From the NCBI RefSeq assembly GCF_000234665.1, contig NC_018332.1, positions 62,001 to 126,000 on the forward strand: DNA of 64,000 bases, written 5' to 3'. Numbering within the stretch: position 1 is the first letter of the stretch; the number at the start of each line of letters is the position of its first letter. Source of the stretch: Leishmania mexicana MHOM/GT/2001/U1103. Its lineage: Eukaryota > Euglenozoa > Kinetoplastea > Trypanosomatida > Trypanosomatidae. A program made the position numbers and the translations under genes. Positions 1 to 10,634 of the stretch are shown in pieces. Below the pieces are notes generated by a model. That model made no database searches and had not been told where the DNA came from. It saw only the letters and a list, made by a program, of their open reading frames with translations.

Positions 1-294
1 GAGCTACCTGAGAAGCTGCAGGACAGCCTCATCACAGCAAAATACATCCAAGACAGCCTCCATGACATTGCCCGAGTCGAGGTGCCAGTGAAACGGATCG
101 AGGGTCGCTACTACCTACGCATCAGCGCTTTTGTTTACAACACCCCCGATGAGTACATCTACCTGCGCGAGGCGGTCTTGTCTGTCGCCGATAAGTGGGT
201 GCAGTCTCCACAACGAAAGCATCTGCACGCGCAGCGGCTCTCTTCTCACGCGACAGCCACTGCCGCCAGCGATCAGCTCGCTGCTGTGCCGTGA
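1..294 (+). CDS. Class-V (PLP-dependent) aminotransferase-like protein, C-terminal end only
   Basis: The open frame enters from the left window edge and stops at 292-294, leaving the last 97 residues. The segment KRIEGRYYLRISAFVYNTPD followed by EYIYLREAV resembles the C-terminal small-domain signature of class-V aminotransferases of the isopenicillin-N-epimerase/cysteine-desulfurase-like group, where an R-I-S-x-x-x-Y-N strand is followed by a helix with a D/E-Y-x-x-L pattern. The PLP lysine and the catalytic domain lie outside the window, so substrate and reaction cannot be judged. The last ~25 residues are low-complexity and probably lineage-specific. It is the first of the plus-strand genes. 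The family call rests on one motif and is moderate; the reading frame itself is secure. Confidence 0.7.
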   Translation, partial: ELPEKLQDSLITAKYIQDSLHDIARVEVPVKRIEGRYYLRISAFVYNTPDEYIYLREAVLSVADKWVQSPQRKHLHAQRLSSHATATAASDQLAAVP

Positions 295-1156
295 GACGGG
301 TGCACTCGTTCTCAAGATGTCTGCGAAGTCCTTGGCCTGGACCCCTCTACCACGCGCGACAAGGCGTCCTACCTTGCGTAGGCCATACTACCGCGACACA
401 GGGATCAAGGGAGTGATGTGCACAGTGTGTGAACCACGACGCGTCGGACTGCGGTAGGGCCGATGCGCTGGTTCGTTGTCCGCCTGTACGCAGCGACGCA
501 GCAACTTCATTAGCCATTCTCTCGGTGCCAACGTTTTCTTTTTTTTTTCGTTCCCTCTGTCTGTGAGTACGACATCGCTCCTTGAAGCCATGCGGCGGAC
601 GCTACTGCGTCTCGGCTGTCTGTCCCTTACGATGCGCGATTCCATCCTTGCACTTACCATGGCGCACGCATTGTTCCGCAAGAAATGCGCAGACATGGGT
701 GGCACCGTTGCTGCACATTCTGGTGCGCTTCTAGTACTGCTGCACATATGCGAGTCAAGAGACTCGCAGCAAAATGCGGGCGCTCCTGTTTTTTTTTTGT
801 TGTGCGCACGTGGGTGCATCAGAGTCTCCCCGCTGTGCTTTCCTCTTTCAGTAACAGACAGGCCTCCACCCAATCTCTCTCCCCTCGTTGCTCCTTTCTG
901 TCCTTGCTCACGGCTGCTCTACACTTCGCCCGCTGCCACCGCGTCGTTCTCCCGTCGCCAACCCTGCCCTCCACTTTACTTTTCCGGCCGTATACGTCGT
1001 ATCGTTCGGTGCACACGTTTTGAATCGACAAGTGCTCGTGAACTCGTTCCTTGGTGCCATCACTGCCCTCCTGTTATATATATATATATTTCGACCTCCG
1101 CTTCCACCCCACCAACAGCTCACACTCCTTTCCTGTCTTGCCTTTTCCCGTCCAGC
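295..1156 (+). other. Intergenic: 3' UTR of the aminotransferase-like gene and leader of H2B.V
   Basis: No credible gene is seen. It contains a T-run near 538-550, pyrimidine-rich tracts from about 840 to 1,000 and a short TA repeat at about 1,075-1,088. A plausible spliced-leader acceptor is the CAACAG ending at 1,118, preceded by a C/T-rich tract, which would give H2B.V a leader of about 38 nt. Confidence 0.6.
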
Positions 1157-1585
1157 ATGCCGCCAACCAAGGGTGGAAAGCGCCCGATCCCGCTGGGGGG
1201 TAAGGGCAAGGGCAAGCGCTCGGCGGGTAAGGCACCCAAGTCGGGCAATGATCACAAGCGCCGCCACAACCAAAAACGCAGCCAGCACTGGGACCTGTAC
1301 ATCCACCGCGCTCTGCGCCGCTTCTTTAAGCGCGGCACGCTGAGCAAGGCGGCCGTGCGCGTGCTTTCCTCCTTTATTGAAGACATGTTCAACCGCATCC
1401 AGACCGAGGCCGTCTTTGTCGCTAAGATCAACAAGGTGAAGACCCTGACCGCTCGCGAAATCCAGACGTCGGCCCGTCTGCTGCTGCCGCCGGAACTGGC
1501 GAAGCACGCCATGAGCGAGGGCACCAAGGCTGTCGCCAAGTACAACGCTTCTCGCGGTGAGGCGTATGCTCAGGGTGGCATTTAG
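1157..1585 (+). CDS. H2BV: Histone H2B variant (H2B.V)
   Basis: A 142-residue basic protein with a histone fold. The N-terminal tail (residues 1-45) is rich in Lys and Gly. The core begins at SQHWDLYIHRALRRFF and continues with a helix containing SSFIEDMFNRIQTEA, followed by the typical H2B C-terminal segments LTAREIQTSARLLLPPELA and GTKAVAKYNAS. The long tail and these core segments match the kinetoplastid variant H2B.V rather than the canonical trypanosomatid H2B, which is shorter (about 110 residues) and diverged. In trypanosomes H2B.V pairs with H2A.Z in nucleosomes at polycistron start regions. The ATG at 1,157 is chosen because the pyrimidine-rich leader and AG acceptor lie just upstream; in-frame sequence further upstream is C/T-rich leader. 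Confidence 0.95.
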   Translation: MPPTKGGKRPIPLGGKGKGKRSAGKAPKSGNDHKRRHNQKRSQHWDLYIHRALRRFFKRGTLSKAAVRVLSSFIEDMFNRIQTEAVFVAKINKVKTLTAREIQTSARLLLPPELAKHAMSEGTKAVAKYNASRGEAYAQGGI

Positions 1586-3365
1586 AGCGTAGCTCCGCTG
1601 CAAGATACGCAAACGTTTGTTTTTTTTCATTTCCCCTTCACTCTTGCCCTTGGTATACTGTGCGTATCTAGGCGTGACTCATCTTCACGCGCACAAGTGC
1701 CGATGACTGGTGCGCACCCCTTTTCCGTATCTCGTCTTTCCCGTCGCCCACTCTCCTTCCCAGACGCATCATAGAGCTTTTTTTTCGTCCTTCTGTGTTT
1801 TGTTTCGAGTGTGTGCTGCATCGACGATTTGGAGTGGATGCGGCAGCGAAAGACAGTGGTGAGAGGGACGCGTGGCTCTCTCAGTGCGATGGTTGTGCGT
1901 GCCGTAGTTAATTTCTCTCCTTCTACGTCTTCGCATTTTTTTCGTTTGTGAGAAGGCATATTTGTGTGTGTGTGTGTGTCTTTTCTCTGTTACGTCGGTG
2001 AGCACGCATGCGCTTACATCGGTGTCTTCGCTTCTGTTCGTGTCGATATCGCTTGCTGGCTCTCTCTCCTTTTTTTGTTCCTTGCTTCCGACCGGTTTTC
2101 TGTGGTTTACCGCTGGATGCTTCAGCGCACGGACACACACACACACACCAATGCGCACGGACACAGATTCCCGCTTCTCCAGACAGCCTTTTCTTTTCAC
2201 ACGCGTCATACAAAGGCGGGCTGCCGTGCATATTACATCAGCGTGGAGCTTTTCAATTCTATCGGGGTATCTCTGCTTGCACAGCTATATGTATGCTCTT
2301 GTGTGTGTGTGTCGTCGCTGCTGCTGCTGCTGTCTTTGTGTGCTGACGATGAGGGATGAGGGGCTACGGCGAAGCACAGCTGGTATAGATGCTTTAGAGT
2401 GAGTCCTAATCAGGAGACAACCGAAAAACGAAGCAACGTTTTGCCGCCTCTCTCCCACGAATTTTTGTTTACTATCTATGGGGTATGTGTGGCGCACATG
2501 AACCGCGCCCCGAGCTTGCGGCAAGGGGGAGGTGAGAGGGAGAGGGCAGTGCATTTCTAGGAGCTGCGTTGGTGTCTTGAGCTTCCGCTTACTGCGTTCT
2601 CAGTGAGAGTTCAGGGTTCCGCGAAGCAAAGGCGCTGCCGAACTGCGCGTTCGCTGCCCGTGGCATCACCGCCAGGCCGTCGTGCGGATGGGTGCTCAGC
2701 AGTCAATTACACGTACAGGGAGATGCCGTGCAGGGCATCTTTTCCTCTACAGCTTCCTCTTCCGTATTTCATGTTCGCGCCACTCCTTCGCTCATTTCTC
2801 TACCGTTTCTCCTTTGCTTTCCGACTTACGGCCACCGTGCTGCATGCGCGGGAGTCTATGACAGCGATCACAACGGAGGCGGGCGTCGGTACGGGTCGCA
2901 GGGCGCAGTCTTCACTGATCGCAGTTTTTTTTTGTTGTTGTTTGGTTCACGTGTGCAGCGTAGGGCAGCAGTGTGTGCACCTCTGACGTGCTGACCAGTG
3001 TCCATGCGAGTCTTTGCCAACCGTGAGCTGCTTCTCTGCGGCCGTCTCTCGGTCGCACCGAACTCGTACGCATGGGCTTTATTGCACAATTTGGCGACTG
3101 GTTCGGCTGCGTCCGTGATGGTGCTCTAACTTGAATGATGGTCGTGCAACCACACCAGCTTTGCAAGAGCGTCGCTACTTTACACCCAGTCACGCTTTGA
3201 TGCGATGCTCTTGTCGGGCCTCGGCATCTAGCCTCGGGGGGAGGGAAAGAGGGGCAGCGTGAGACGCTGTCAGAGGCAGAAGAGAAAGGGCACACCACTA
3301 AGCCAGCGGATCCGCCTTCCTTGTCATCTCTTTCTTTTGCAGCTACGCCCTGTTACCCCGGGCGG
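1586..3365 (+). other. Long intergenic region with dinucleotide repeats
   Basis: No convincing CDS. It probably holds the H2B.V 3' UTR. Microsatellites are a GT run at about 1,963-1,979, a CA run at about 2,133-2,148, a GT run at about 2,301-2,311 and a GCT run at about 2,317-2,332. The length is partly explained by the decayed DHHC gene that follows: the missing N-terminal half of that relic should lie in this stretch but is no longer recognisable. Confidence 0.5.
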
Positions 3366-3560
3366 TATCAACTGCACCACCCACCGCGTGCGTCGCACTG
3401 CTACAGCTGCGATGTATGCGTTCTCAAGTATCATCACTGCACCCTGCACGGCATCGGCAAGCGTGATGAGCACTGGCTCGTGCAATATCTGCTGTCCGCC
3501 ACTGCACAGTGGTACGCTGGTATGGTTTTTTTGGCACTCGTATCTACCTGTCCCACGTAG
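3366..3560 (+). pseudogene. Decayed DHHC palmitoyltransferase relic
   Basis: One frame reads YQLHHPPRASHCYSCDVCVL, then KYHHC, then GKRDEHWLVQYLLSATAQW, then a hydrophobic stretch. This is the cysteine-rich domain of a zDHHC acyltransferase: Q-L-x-x-P-P-R-A-S-H-C-x-x-C-x-x-C-V-L, then HHC, then G-K-R-[N]-x-x-W followed by a transmembrane helix. The intact enzyme 1.8 kb downstream has the same spacing. The relic is broken: the Asp of DHHC is replaced (YHHC), residues after the Cys including the second conserved Cys are missing, and it stops at 3,558-3,560. No N-terminal membrane helices are found in frame upstream. A second open stretch at 3,676-3,760 encodes a hydrophobic helix-like segment and may be a frame-shifted downstream piece. 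It looks like a remnant of a tandem paralogue, not a recent copy. Confidence 0.7.
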
Positions 3561-4657
3561 GAAAAAGGGCTGATGGCGACTGCTCTCTCCGGGAAGGGCC
3601 AGTGCGTGGAGCAGTAGAGGCGATTGACAGCTTTCATGACAGCGCCACGATGCGCATTCGACTTCACTTGGCTACATGATGGGAACCTTCGGGATCCTCA
3701 TGACAACCTTGACGGCCGATACAGACCCCTACGTGCTGCTACCGCTGATGATCGTAACTTGGAGAGAGGCACACGATGGCAGGATTCAGCTGAGCAAGCC
3801 TGCACTTGACTACGTGGCACGTGTTGGTCATGCAGGCGTTCGCAAACATATCTGTGATGATGTGTGCTGCTCCGTTTTTTCTGCCCGAAAGAGGAAAGCT
3901 GACGTGTTCAGGGATGCTAGCCAGGGCAGCGTTAACACGCAACGCTGTGCTGCGCAGGAGGCCCATCATGTCTATATGCGTTTTTGTGTCTCTGTGTGCA
4001 TGGTAGTTTGTGTCTGAGCGCCTTTTTCTCTTGCGGCTCAGCATTGGTAGTGGAGAACACTGAGAAGGCCTGCGACGCATCATGTGCTGTGCAAACACCT
4101 CAAAGAACCTCCTCTTGTTCCGTCCGACAGCTTCTCGCGGCGGTGGTGGTCGACTGAATAGGTCGCGTGACACCGCTGGATGTAGGGCCGAATGCGCATA
4201 GGAAGACTGCGATGTCCGTTCCTCTGCCTGGCCGAGTTTCTTTCCTGACGGTAACTTCCACCCTCTCTCAGCTGTGCCTTTTTTTTGGTGTTCGCACTCC
4301 TCTGCCTCAACCAATGGTCCGCGAGCACCGCCCCCTCCCTCCCTCCTTCGACTCTTGCTCGGTGCTTGTGCCGTTTTCTTTTTTTTTGCTTCAGTGCACC
4401 GCATTCTGCCAACAGCACCACCCTCCCACAACCTCCTTCACTCTCTGCTTCTCCTCCGCGTGTCTCTTCTCTTGTCATTGCCGTCGAAGAGCGCGGACCA
4501 GCCTGTCGAGGTCAAGCGCTCGCAGCGGCCGCCTCCCCCCTTCCTCGTTATCGCACCGCTGAAGATGAGCAGAAGATTGTCACGCACAGGTGCGCCCCCC
4601 CCGCCATCCTCTCTGTACCACTTCTTCGACTCTTTCGTCTCATTGAATCGTGCAGCC
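3561..4657 (+). other. Intergenic between the DHHC relic and the intact DHHC gene
   Basis: Nothing secure. Positions 3,676-3,800 may contain a further decayed membrane segment of the relic. From about 4,200 the sequence becomes C/T-rich, as expected for a trans-splicing leader region. An in-frame ATG at 4,565 would add 31 residues to the next gene but lies inside this C/T-rich stretch. Confidence 0.45.
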
Positions 4658-5728
4658 ATGAGCGCGTTTATGGCTGAGGCGCCGATGATGTTGTTCCATC
4701 AGCGGTACGATGCGCCGGGCGCCCCCAGCAACCCCTCCCGTGTCTCAGCTCGCAGTGTCTCCATGAAGGTTCCACCAGCGCCGACTCCAAACCCGAAGCC
4801 AAAGGAGCTGCACTTCCCTTCGGTGGATCCTGCCCTCTACATGTGCCGTCGCAACTCGTCCAGGGAGGCTCTTGGCACGTTTCGGCGGCTGCGCTTGCTT
4901 TGCCTCAAGTTTTACTTTAGCAGCGACTTTTTTATTGGTGCCATTCCCATGTGCATCACCGTTGTCTTGATCATCGCGAACATGGCGCTGGTGTGGCACC
5001 AAGTTGGCTGGCGCGAGTACATTTTTACACTCCTTATGCTGGCAACCACCTTCACGTCGCACTTCCTGACTACCTCTATCGACCCTGGCATCTATCCACG
5101 CCTGCGGCACGGCGAAAAGGACCCACTAGAGGGCAACGGGCAGCTCGTCTTTTGTAGAGAATGCCAGCTGCGTCGTCCTCCTCGGTGCGCCCACTGTTAT
5201 CAGTGTAATGTATGCGTGCTGGAGCACGACCACCACTGCAGTGTTCTTGGTGGCTGCGTCGGAGTGCGCAACCTGCGCTGGTTCACGTTGTATCTCTTCT
5301 CCTGCTGCTCGTCGACGATGATCGGCGTTGTCTGGCTAACGCGTTATCTTTTCTACGACCTATTCACGGCTGATGATTATGGGGAAAACCAGACAGGTCT
5401 GACACCGATGTCGACGCCGTACCCAACCATGCAAGGCGGCCGACGGAGCTTCGCACCCGACGATCACACCGGGTCTCACCTGGCTGCTATTCTTGTGCTG
5501 CTGCTGAATGGAATCGTCGTGATGTTGGTGGGGACGATGTTAGGCGTCTACGTTTACTTCACGCTGTCCTCGACTACACGGCGGGAGTCGATGCGAAAGC
5601 AAAACTCTCTCAATGTGTTGCTGCAGCCGCGAAGAGTGTGGCAAAACTTCAAGAAGGTGTTCAACCCGCCTCCATCGTTGCTCGACTCCGACGACCACGA
5701 AGATGGGGAGGTGACGCATCTCATCTGA
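4658..5728 (+). CDS. DHHC-type zinc-finger palmitoyl S-acyltransferase
   Basis: A 356-residue polytopic membrane protein. Two hydrophobic helices at roughly residues 85-110 and 118-140 precede a TSIDPGIYPR segment. The cysteine-rich domain begins at Cys166 (CRECQLRRPPRCAHC, then CNVCVLEHDHHC) and puts the catalytic D-H-H-C at residues 191-194. Two further hydrophobic stretches follow, the last being LAAILVLLLNGIVVMLVGTM, and then STTRRE, which resembles the family TTxE motif with one extra residue. Such enzymes S-acylate cysteines of membrane-associated proteins, usually at Golgi, endosomal or plasma membranes. Unusual: the residue after DHHC is Ser rather than the common Pro. Start choice: ATG 4,658 is preferred; ATG 4,565 is in frame but encodes low-complexity sequence from a C/T-rich tract. 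A decayed paralogue lies upstream at 3,366-3,560. Confidence 0.9.
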   Translation: MSAFMAEAPMMLFHQRYDAPGAPSNPSRVSARSVSMKVPPAPTPNPKPKELHFPSVDPALYMCRRNSSREALGTFRRLRLLCLKFYFSSDFFIGAIPMCITVVLIIANMALVWHQVGWREYIFTLLMLATTFTSHFLTTSIDPGIYPRLRHGEKDPLEGNGQLVFCRECQLRRPPRCAHCYQCNVCVLEHDHHCSVLGGCVGVRNLRWFTLYLFSCCSSTMIGVVWLTRYLFYDLFTADDYGENQTGLTPMSTPYPTMQGGRRSFAPDDHTGSHLAAILVLLLNGIVVMLVGTMLGVYVYFTLSSTTRRESMRKQNSLNVLLQPRRVWQNFKKVFNPPPSLLDSDDHEDGEVTHLI

Positions 5729-6850
5729 TACGGAGATTGTGAGCGGTGGGTGTAAACGGTACGCCTCTCCCCCTCTGTGGTGCCGAGTTGCGGCACACTT
5801 GCAGCAAAGCTGGGGACTGCGCAAAGGACGATGCGCAGATGCGTCAAAACGGATGCGGCCATGAAAGGATGCCCTTCCGCTTGCTCTCACAGACGCTTTT
5901 CTCGTGGCATCTGGGAGTGAAGTGGGGTGTTGGTAGAGTCCCACAGGCTTTTGTATGCGCTCCCCCACGCATGTCTCGTCGCGGCACTCAGCAGCTGTCA
6001 TACTGGGAGAGGAGGGCACGTGTGCCTCCTCACCGTCGCTTTTCTTTTCTTTTTCTGTCGCCTGGTCGAGAGCAGAGGCGTAGCAGAGCAGTAATGGAAC
6101 GACTGCATGAAACATGGCCGCCTTCTCTTCTGTTTGGCGCCAAAAGTGGAGGGCGTGGCACCATCCCCCGGGGTGTTCCAGCGCCGCATGAGGATGTTGG
6201 CGGCGCTGCCCTTTGCTCGCTGGCTCGTGCTCGCTCCCTTGCACACGCCTACCCTTCTCCCCTTCCTCATCCGCATGCTGCGTGTGCACTTTCTTTCTCT
6301 CAAACCCTTTCTTCCTCTCGCTCGCTTCATCTCCGTTCTTCGTATCTTCTGTCTTTCTCCCCTCTTTGTTGTGGGCCACGGGCTTCTTCGTGCGCCCCAT
6401 CCACCGCCGACACACTCCCCTCGTCACCCATCTACGTGTCCATGACGGCGACAACCGGAAAGCGAACATACGAGTCTGTGCCGTGGTGTCTGCTATTACT
6501 GCTGCCTGACTATCAATATTTTGTTTCTCCCCCGATATTCTCACTTTTATTTGACTGCTTGCATCTCTTCCTCTCCTCTCCTCTCCCCGTCGCTTAACGC
6601 CGCTGCCTCCCACCTGCGTCGTCTCTTGCGGCTCTCGCCGTCCTTTGTGCTCCGCGACTGGCTCGGCAGACGTCTTTTCATATTGTCTTTCTCTCCTCGC
6701 GGCACGGCCGCCTGTGAAAACACTCATTTCTCTCTCCCTTGTGGTCTCCACCTCCCCTCACGTGCAGCTGCTCCCGTTTCGCAGCACCCCTCTCGCCTTT
6801 AGAGCTCCAGTGGTGGTTCACCCTCATTGCCTTTCTTCACGCGCACGGGT
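5729..6850 (+). other. Intergenic, pyrimidine-rich
   Basis: No supported gene. An 850-nt open frame starting at 5,746 is an artefact of C/T-rich sequence (Ser/Leu/Pro/Phe-rich translation, no family features). From about 6,230 to 6,800 the plus strand is strongly C/T-rich, fitting the spliced-leader acceptor region of the next gene. Confidence 0.5.
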
Positions 6851-7885
6851 ATGTCTGCTCCGCATCACTGCCCCTCGGACTCGAGCTCGTGGTCCGTAAT
6901 GGCACCAGACGGGCCGGACACAATGACGGAGGCCAGCGTTCTCGCCACCCCTCAGGGCAGGGCGGCGGACGGGCACCTGGATTGTGCGACGCCGCAGGTG
7001 CGCAGCCGCGACGAGACCTTGCTCACCGAAGATGTGACGTCTACAGAGCTGCATGGCGAGACGAACGTGACCGCGTGTCTTGAAGAAAACGATGATGGCG
7101 AGCGCCTTTCGCAGAGCTCTGCAGAGTCGTGGGTGGAACTGAACATGGCAGAGGAAGGGAAACTCTCCGAGACAGAATATACTCCTGCGAACGTGTGTGC
7201 ATTTACTCCGGTGGTCGATGTAGCGCAACCGGTCATACCCTTTCTTGGTGCGTCGGAGGATGCGGAGGACGAGCACTTGCTGAGTTTGCTTGAGGCGCAA
7301 GAGGAGGCAGCACCGTCTCCGCCGGCCCCTCAGGAGCCTTCGCCCACCCAGGTGAGGGCCACCGAGGAGGTAGAGGTGTCGGCGCTCATTCCTCTTCAGA
7401 TGGGGGACGAGGCGACCGCGCGCGTTAGCGACATTGAAGCCGTCGTTGAGGCGGCAGAACCAGAGCAGCTCTCTTCGTACTGGTCCGAAGGCGGCTGCAA
7501 CAGTGACGACCTTGCCTCCATGTACTACGACGAAATGCAGAGGAGTCAGACGGTGAACGTCGACCCTGACAGCGTGATATCCGTCTCGGAGTCGAGGGTG
7601 GCTGCGAACCCTGCGCCGATGGTGGACAGCACGGAGGTGCTGCGCCGTCGGGTCATTCAGGAGGACTTCATGCGAACCGAGCGAGGGCCGTCGGATGTGC
7701 CTCCGGAGGAGCGCGTGGCCGTCTTTCAAGCTCTCTTCGGCGACTTTGGTAACTCACCGATTTCCGCAGAGAAGTTCCGTGAGGTCATGGTGCCGTATAA
7801 ACGCGACTGCGAGTGCCTCGGTGCTTCCTACGGCTTTCATCACCAGGGCTGCCGGTTCTTTGCCGACTTCCCCCTCTCCCTGTAG
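6851..7885 (+). CDS. Hypothetical acidic protein with a C-terminal Cys/His cluster
   Basis: A 344-residue protein with no family I recognise. Residues 1 to about 250 are acidic, low in hydrophobic residues and rich in Glu, Ala, Ser and Thr, and are probably disordered. The C-terminal ~90 residues look folded: VLRRRVIQEDFMRTERG is followed by PPEERVAVFQALFGDFG and then EKFREVMVPYKRDCECLG. The last 25 residues hold DCECLGASYGFHHQGCRFF, a C-x-C...H-H-x-x-C arrangement that could bind a metal. No signal peptide or membrane helix is seen. The ATG at 6,851 is the first in frame after the pyrimidine-rich leader. Coding is supported by GC-rich third positions and by an uninterrupted frame ending in the conserved-looking C-terminal block. 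Function unknown. Confidence 0.75.
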   Translation: MSAPHHCPSDSSSWSVMAPDGPDTMTEASVLATPQGRAADGHLDCATPQVRSRDETLLTEDVTSTELHGETNVTACLEENDDGERLSQSSAESWVELNMAEEGKLSETEYTPANVCAFTPVVDVAQPVIPFLGASEDAEDEHLLSLLEAQEEAAPSPPAPQEPSPTQVRATEEVEVSALIPLQMGDEATARVSDIEAVVEAAEPEQLSSYWSEGGCNSDDLASMYYDEMQRSQTVNVDPDSVISVSESRVAANPAPMVDSTEVLRRRVIQEDFMRTERGPSDVPPEERVAVFQALFGDFGNSPISAEKFREVMVPYKRDCECLGASYGFHHQGCRFFADFPLSL

Positions 7886-10634
7886 GCCACCGCGCTGATT
7901 CGAGAGGACACACGTGTGCTCCTGCGAGCGGATAAAAGCCACGTTTCCCTGCCGTTGACGCACTTGCTCTCCTCCTCTCCTCTACTTGGTTCCTCTCTCT
8001 TCTTCGGCCCTCACCGCCGTTTTCTGTATGCCTTGGTCACCCACACAGTAGAAGGACGGCGTATACACGCGTGCGATAACCTCACATGTGTGCGTGGCTT
8101 GTTGGGGTAGAGACTGCTCCGTTTCTTCGACACCATGCTTTTCTTTCTTGTGTTGCTCAGTTTATGCTGTTTTCCCCGTCTCGCACTTTTCATGTTCCAC
8201 TTTTCCCTCCCTTTGCTGTTGGTGGTGCGATGATGCTCGTTGTGCATGTGTGCGGTAGTGAAGGCCGTAGTGTTCGTTCTCCGATATCGCAGCTCGCCGG
8301 TCTCTGTTTTGCCTTTTCGCCATGATTTGGTGACACGGCGGCACCGGCGATACTGCCGGGTGCCACCCTTTCTGTTTCCGTTCGGGCATGTGATGGGTCC
8401 TTTGGCAGCGCGAGTGGCTCGCATCGTGTCGCCACTCGAGGACGGGTACACTTTGTGTGTGTATGTTGGTGTGTATATGTGTCTACACGCACTTTTTTTT
8501 TTACACGTCTTCCACCGCCTCATCGCCTCACCTCCCCTACTCAGTCGGCTCTCCGTCCGCGTTGCTCTCCTGGTTCGCACGAGGAACAACATGAAAACGA
8601 TGCCTCGAGATTGATGTCCTTTTCTTTTTCTGTGCGCCTCTGTCTACTTTTTTCATCCCTCACACATCCCTGTAGAGGAGCGTGAGCGCCCATGTTGTAC
8701 CGCTCCCTCTCCGTCTCTCCTCTTCTCCCCACTTAGCTTCGCCTTCGCAATGTGATAGGAGCGGAGGACACATGCTCATACATGTGGTTGCCCGGTTGCA
8801 TGCGCCCTTGATCACACATGATTTTTACGACCGGGCCAACAGCAACAAGACCGAAGCACGACGCTGCAGAGGACCCCTGCGAGGGCCCCGTTTTCCCCTC
8901 TTCGTTCTGGCCGTTTCTTTATGTCTTGTCTTTGCTTTCTTGTGTGTTTTTTCAACATACGCGCAAGCGCCCGTGACCGGTTGATGGGCGTCGTTGAATA
9001 AGGGTATCAAGAGCTGACACGACAGTTGACGAAGGTGCTGCCTTGTCCCTCCTACGGAGCTGCGTCTTGGAGTCTCTCCGGCACACGTCGAACAGGGAGC
9101 TTGTTGAGGGGGAAGCACCTTGCCACGCAGGCAGCCATGCACACGGGTACCGGTCGCTCATGCTCGTCTTCATACCTCTGTCGCTCCCGCACGTTTGCGA
9201 AGTGCTGGTTTGATCGACTCAAAAGATGAGCGAAAAGGCGCCGGTGGCTGGCGCGCTTTTACATGGAGGCCCGACGGTGCTCTGCGCGTATTCCTCAAGG
9301 TCGCTCTCTTCCCTTTGCCCGCTTTCGTTTCGTTTTTGCTTCCGCACACCATCAACCGGACGACACGTAAAGGATGCATAGGCACACACTCGTGCCACAA
9401 AACAAAAGAGGGTTGCGTGGGGGCCACTGCGGGTGAGGTGTAGGAGACACATGGCCTCTTTACTCGGTGAAACCTCCCTGCCGTGGAGTACGGCTGTAAT
9501 GCGGGCAATAGTGCCCCGATAGAAGCTATCATTCCACGTGCGCGCTCGCAGCGCCAAGCGCAAGCCGCTGAGCGAACGTTCGAGTCCTCGTGTCGGTTCT
9601 CTCTGCAGGCGCAGGGCAGTGTTCTGCGTTTCTCCAACAGCGAAGGTATTGTAGATAGATGTTCTGCCTGTGGCGACTGAACACGTAAGCGACGCTCTAT
9701 TCGTCTCTCCTCCCCCAAAACATCCCTTGACTGTGCCTCACCTGCGTGGGTGCCACTGCGCTCTGCCGTCCTCTTCTGCTTTCTTCGCACAACCCTGCGC
9801 ACCCCCCGTCCCATCACCCGCGCACCTTCACGCATGTACATGCCGGTCGCATCGCTCTCACCCACCCGCTAACCCACCCCAGCGAACCACTATTGTTGCC
9901 CTGCAGTTTCCCTCTCTCACTTGAATTCTTCCACCTTCCCCTCCCTCAGTCTCTGTCGCTCGGTCTCTCTCCCTGTCGTGCGGTGTGGTGGTGGTGGTTC
10001 TCCAGTTAACATCTGCCTCTTTCAACAAGCAATCCCAGAGCCGTTTTTCAAAGGCGGCCCAGAATTTGGCTTCGTCCCTCGCTCTCCATGTACAACGTGA
10101 CTCTTCCCTCTCTCCCTCCTCTTGCATGCATCCTCGAGGTTTTTCTTACCTAAATCACCGTGCCTCTTTTTCCTTTTGTCTACCCCATCTCGACACGGCC
10201 ACGTGTGCTGGACAGCATTCCGTACTCCTTTCGCATCCGTCTCTCTTTTCCGTGCTCTGTGCCGCACGAGCCGTGAATCTTCCCTTCTCCCTCCCTCCCT
10301 TCCCCCACATACAAACATACACAGCCCCATTCGTACCGCGGCAGAAGGTACCTCCATCAAGGTTGCGCATTTCGTTTCGCTGTGCATACCCATATTCCCT
10401 CCCCCCTAAGGACGATAGAGGCAACGGGCAGAAGGACACCCTTCTCCTTCTCCGTCGCCGCCCCCCGCCCCCTCTTTGTATTTGCAAACAGGTGCAGAGG
10501 AGGAAGCGCTTCTCCCTTCTGTCCATCGTCCCCGAGCTCTCCCTCATCACCTGTGGCTCTCTCGGTCCTTGCATGCGCGCTGGAGAGAAACCACCGAACA
10601 CTTCCACTCAATTGAAGTACAGGAGAGCGAAGCA
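7886..10634 (+). other. 2.7-kb intergenic region, no gene seen
   Basis: Open frames here are short on both strands and of biased composition. It contains T-runs (for example near 8,491-8,500), a GT-rich stretch near 8,454-8,480, and from about 9,690 to 10,600 a strongly C/T-rich segment that should carry the acceptor site of the dehydrogenase gene. The long 3' side is probably the 3' UTR of the preceding gene. Confidence 0.45.

Noticed and set aside
1961..2335. Clustered GT, CA and GCT repeats considered as a CRISPR-like or tandem-repeat array
   Set aside because: They are ordinary short microsatellites, without spacers or a longer repeat unit, and the genome is eukaryotic.
4565..4657. Alternative upstream start of the DHHC enzyme
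   Set aside because: It is in frame but encodes low-complexity residues from a pyrimidine-rich tract that probably carries the splice acceptor. Not excluded, only less likely.
5746..6597. 283-codon plus-strand open frame between the DHHC and acidic-protein genes
   Set aside because: The translation is Ser/Leu/Pro/Phe-rich from C/T-rich leader DNA, with no codon bias or motif.
10476..10634. N-terminal extension of the glycerol-3-phosphate dehydrogenase
   Set aside because: The extra codons lie in C/T-rich leader sequence and would bury the hydrophobic N-terminal helix; the ATG at 10,635 fits the family better.
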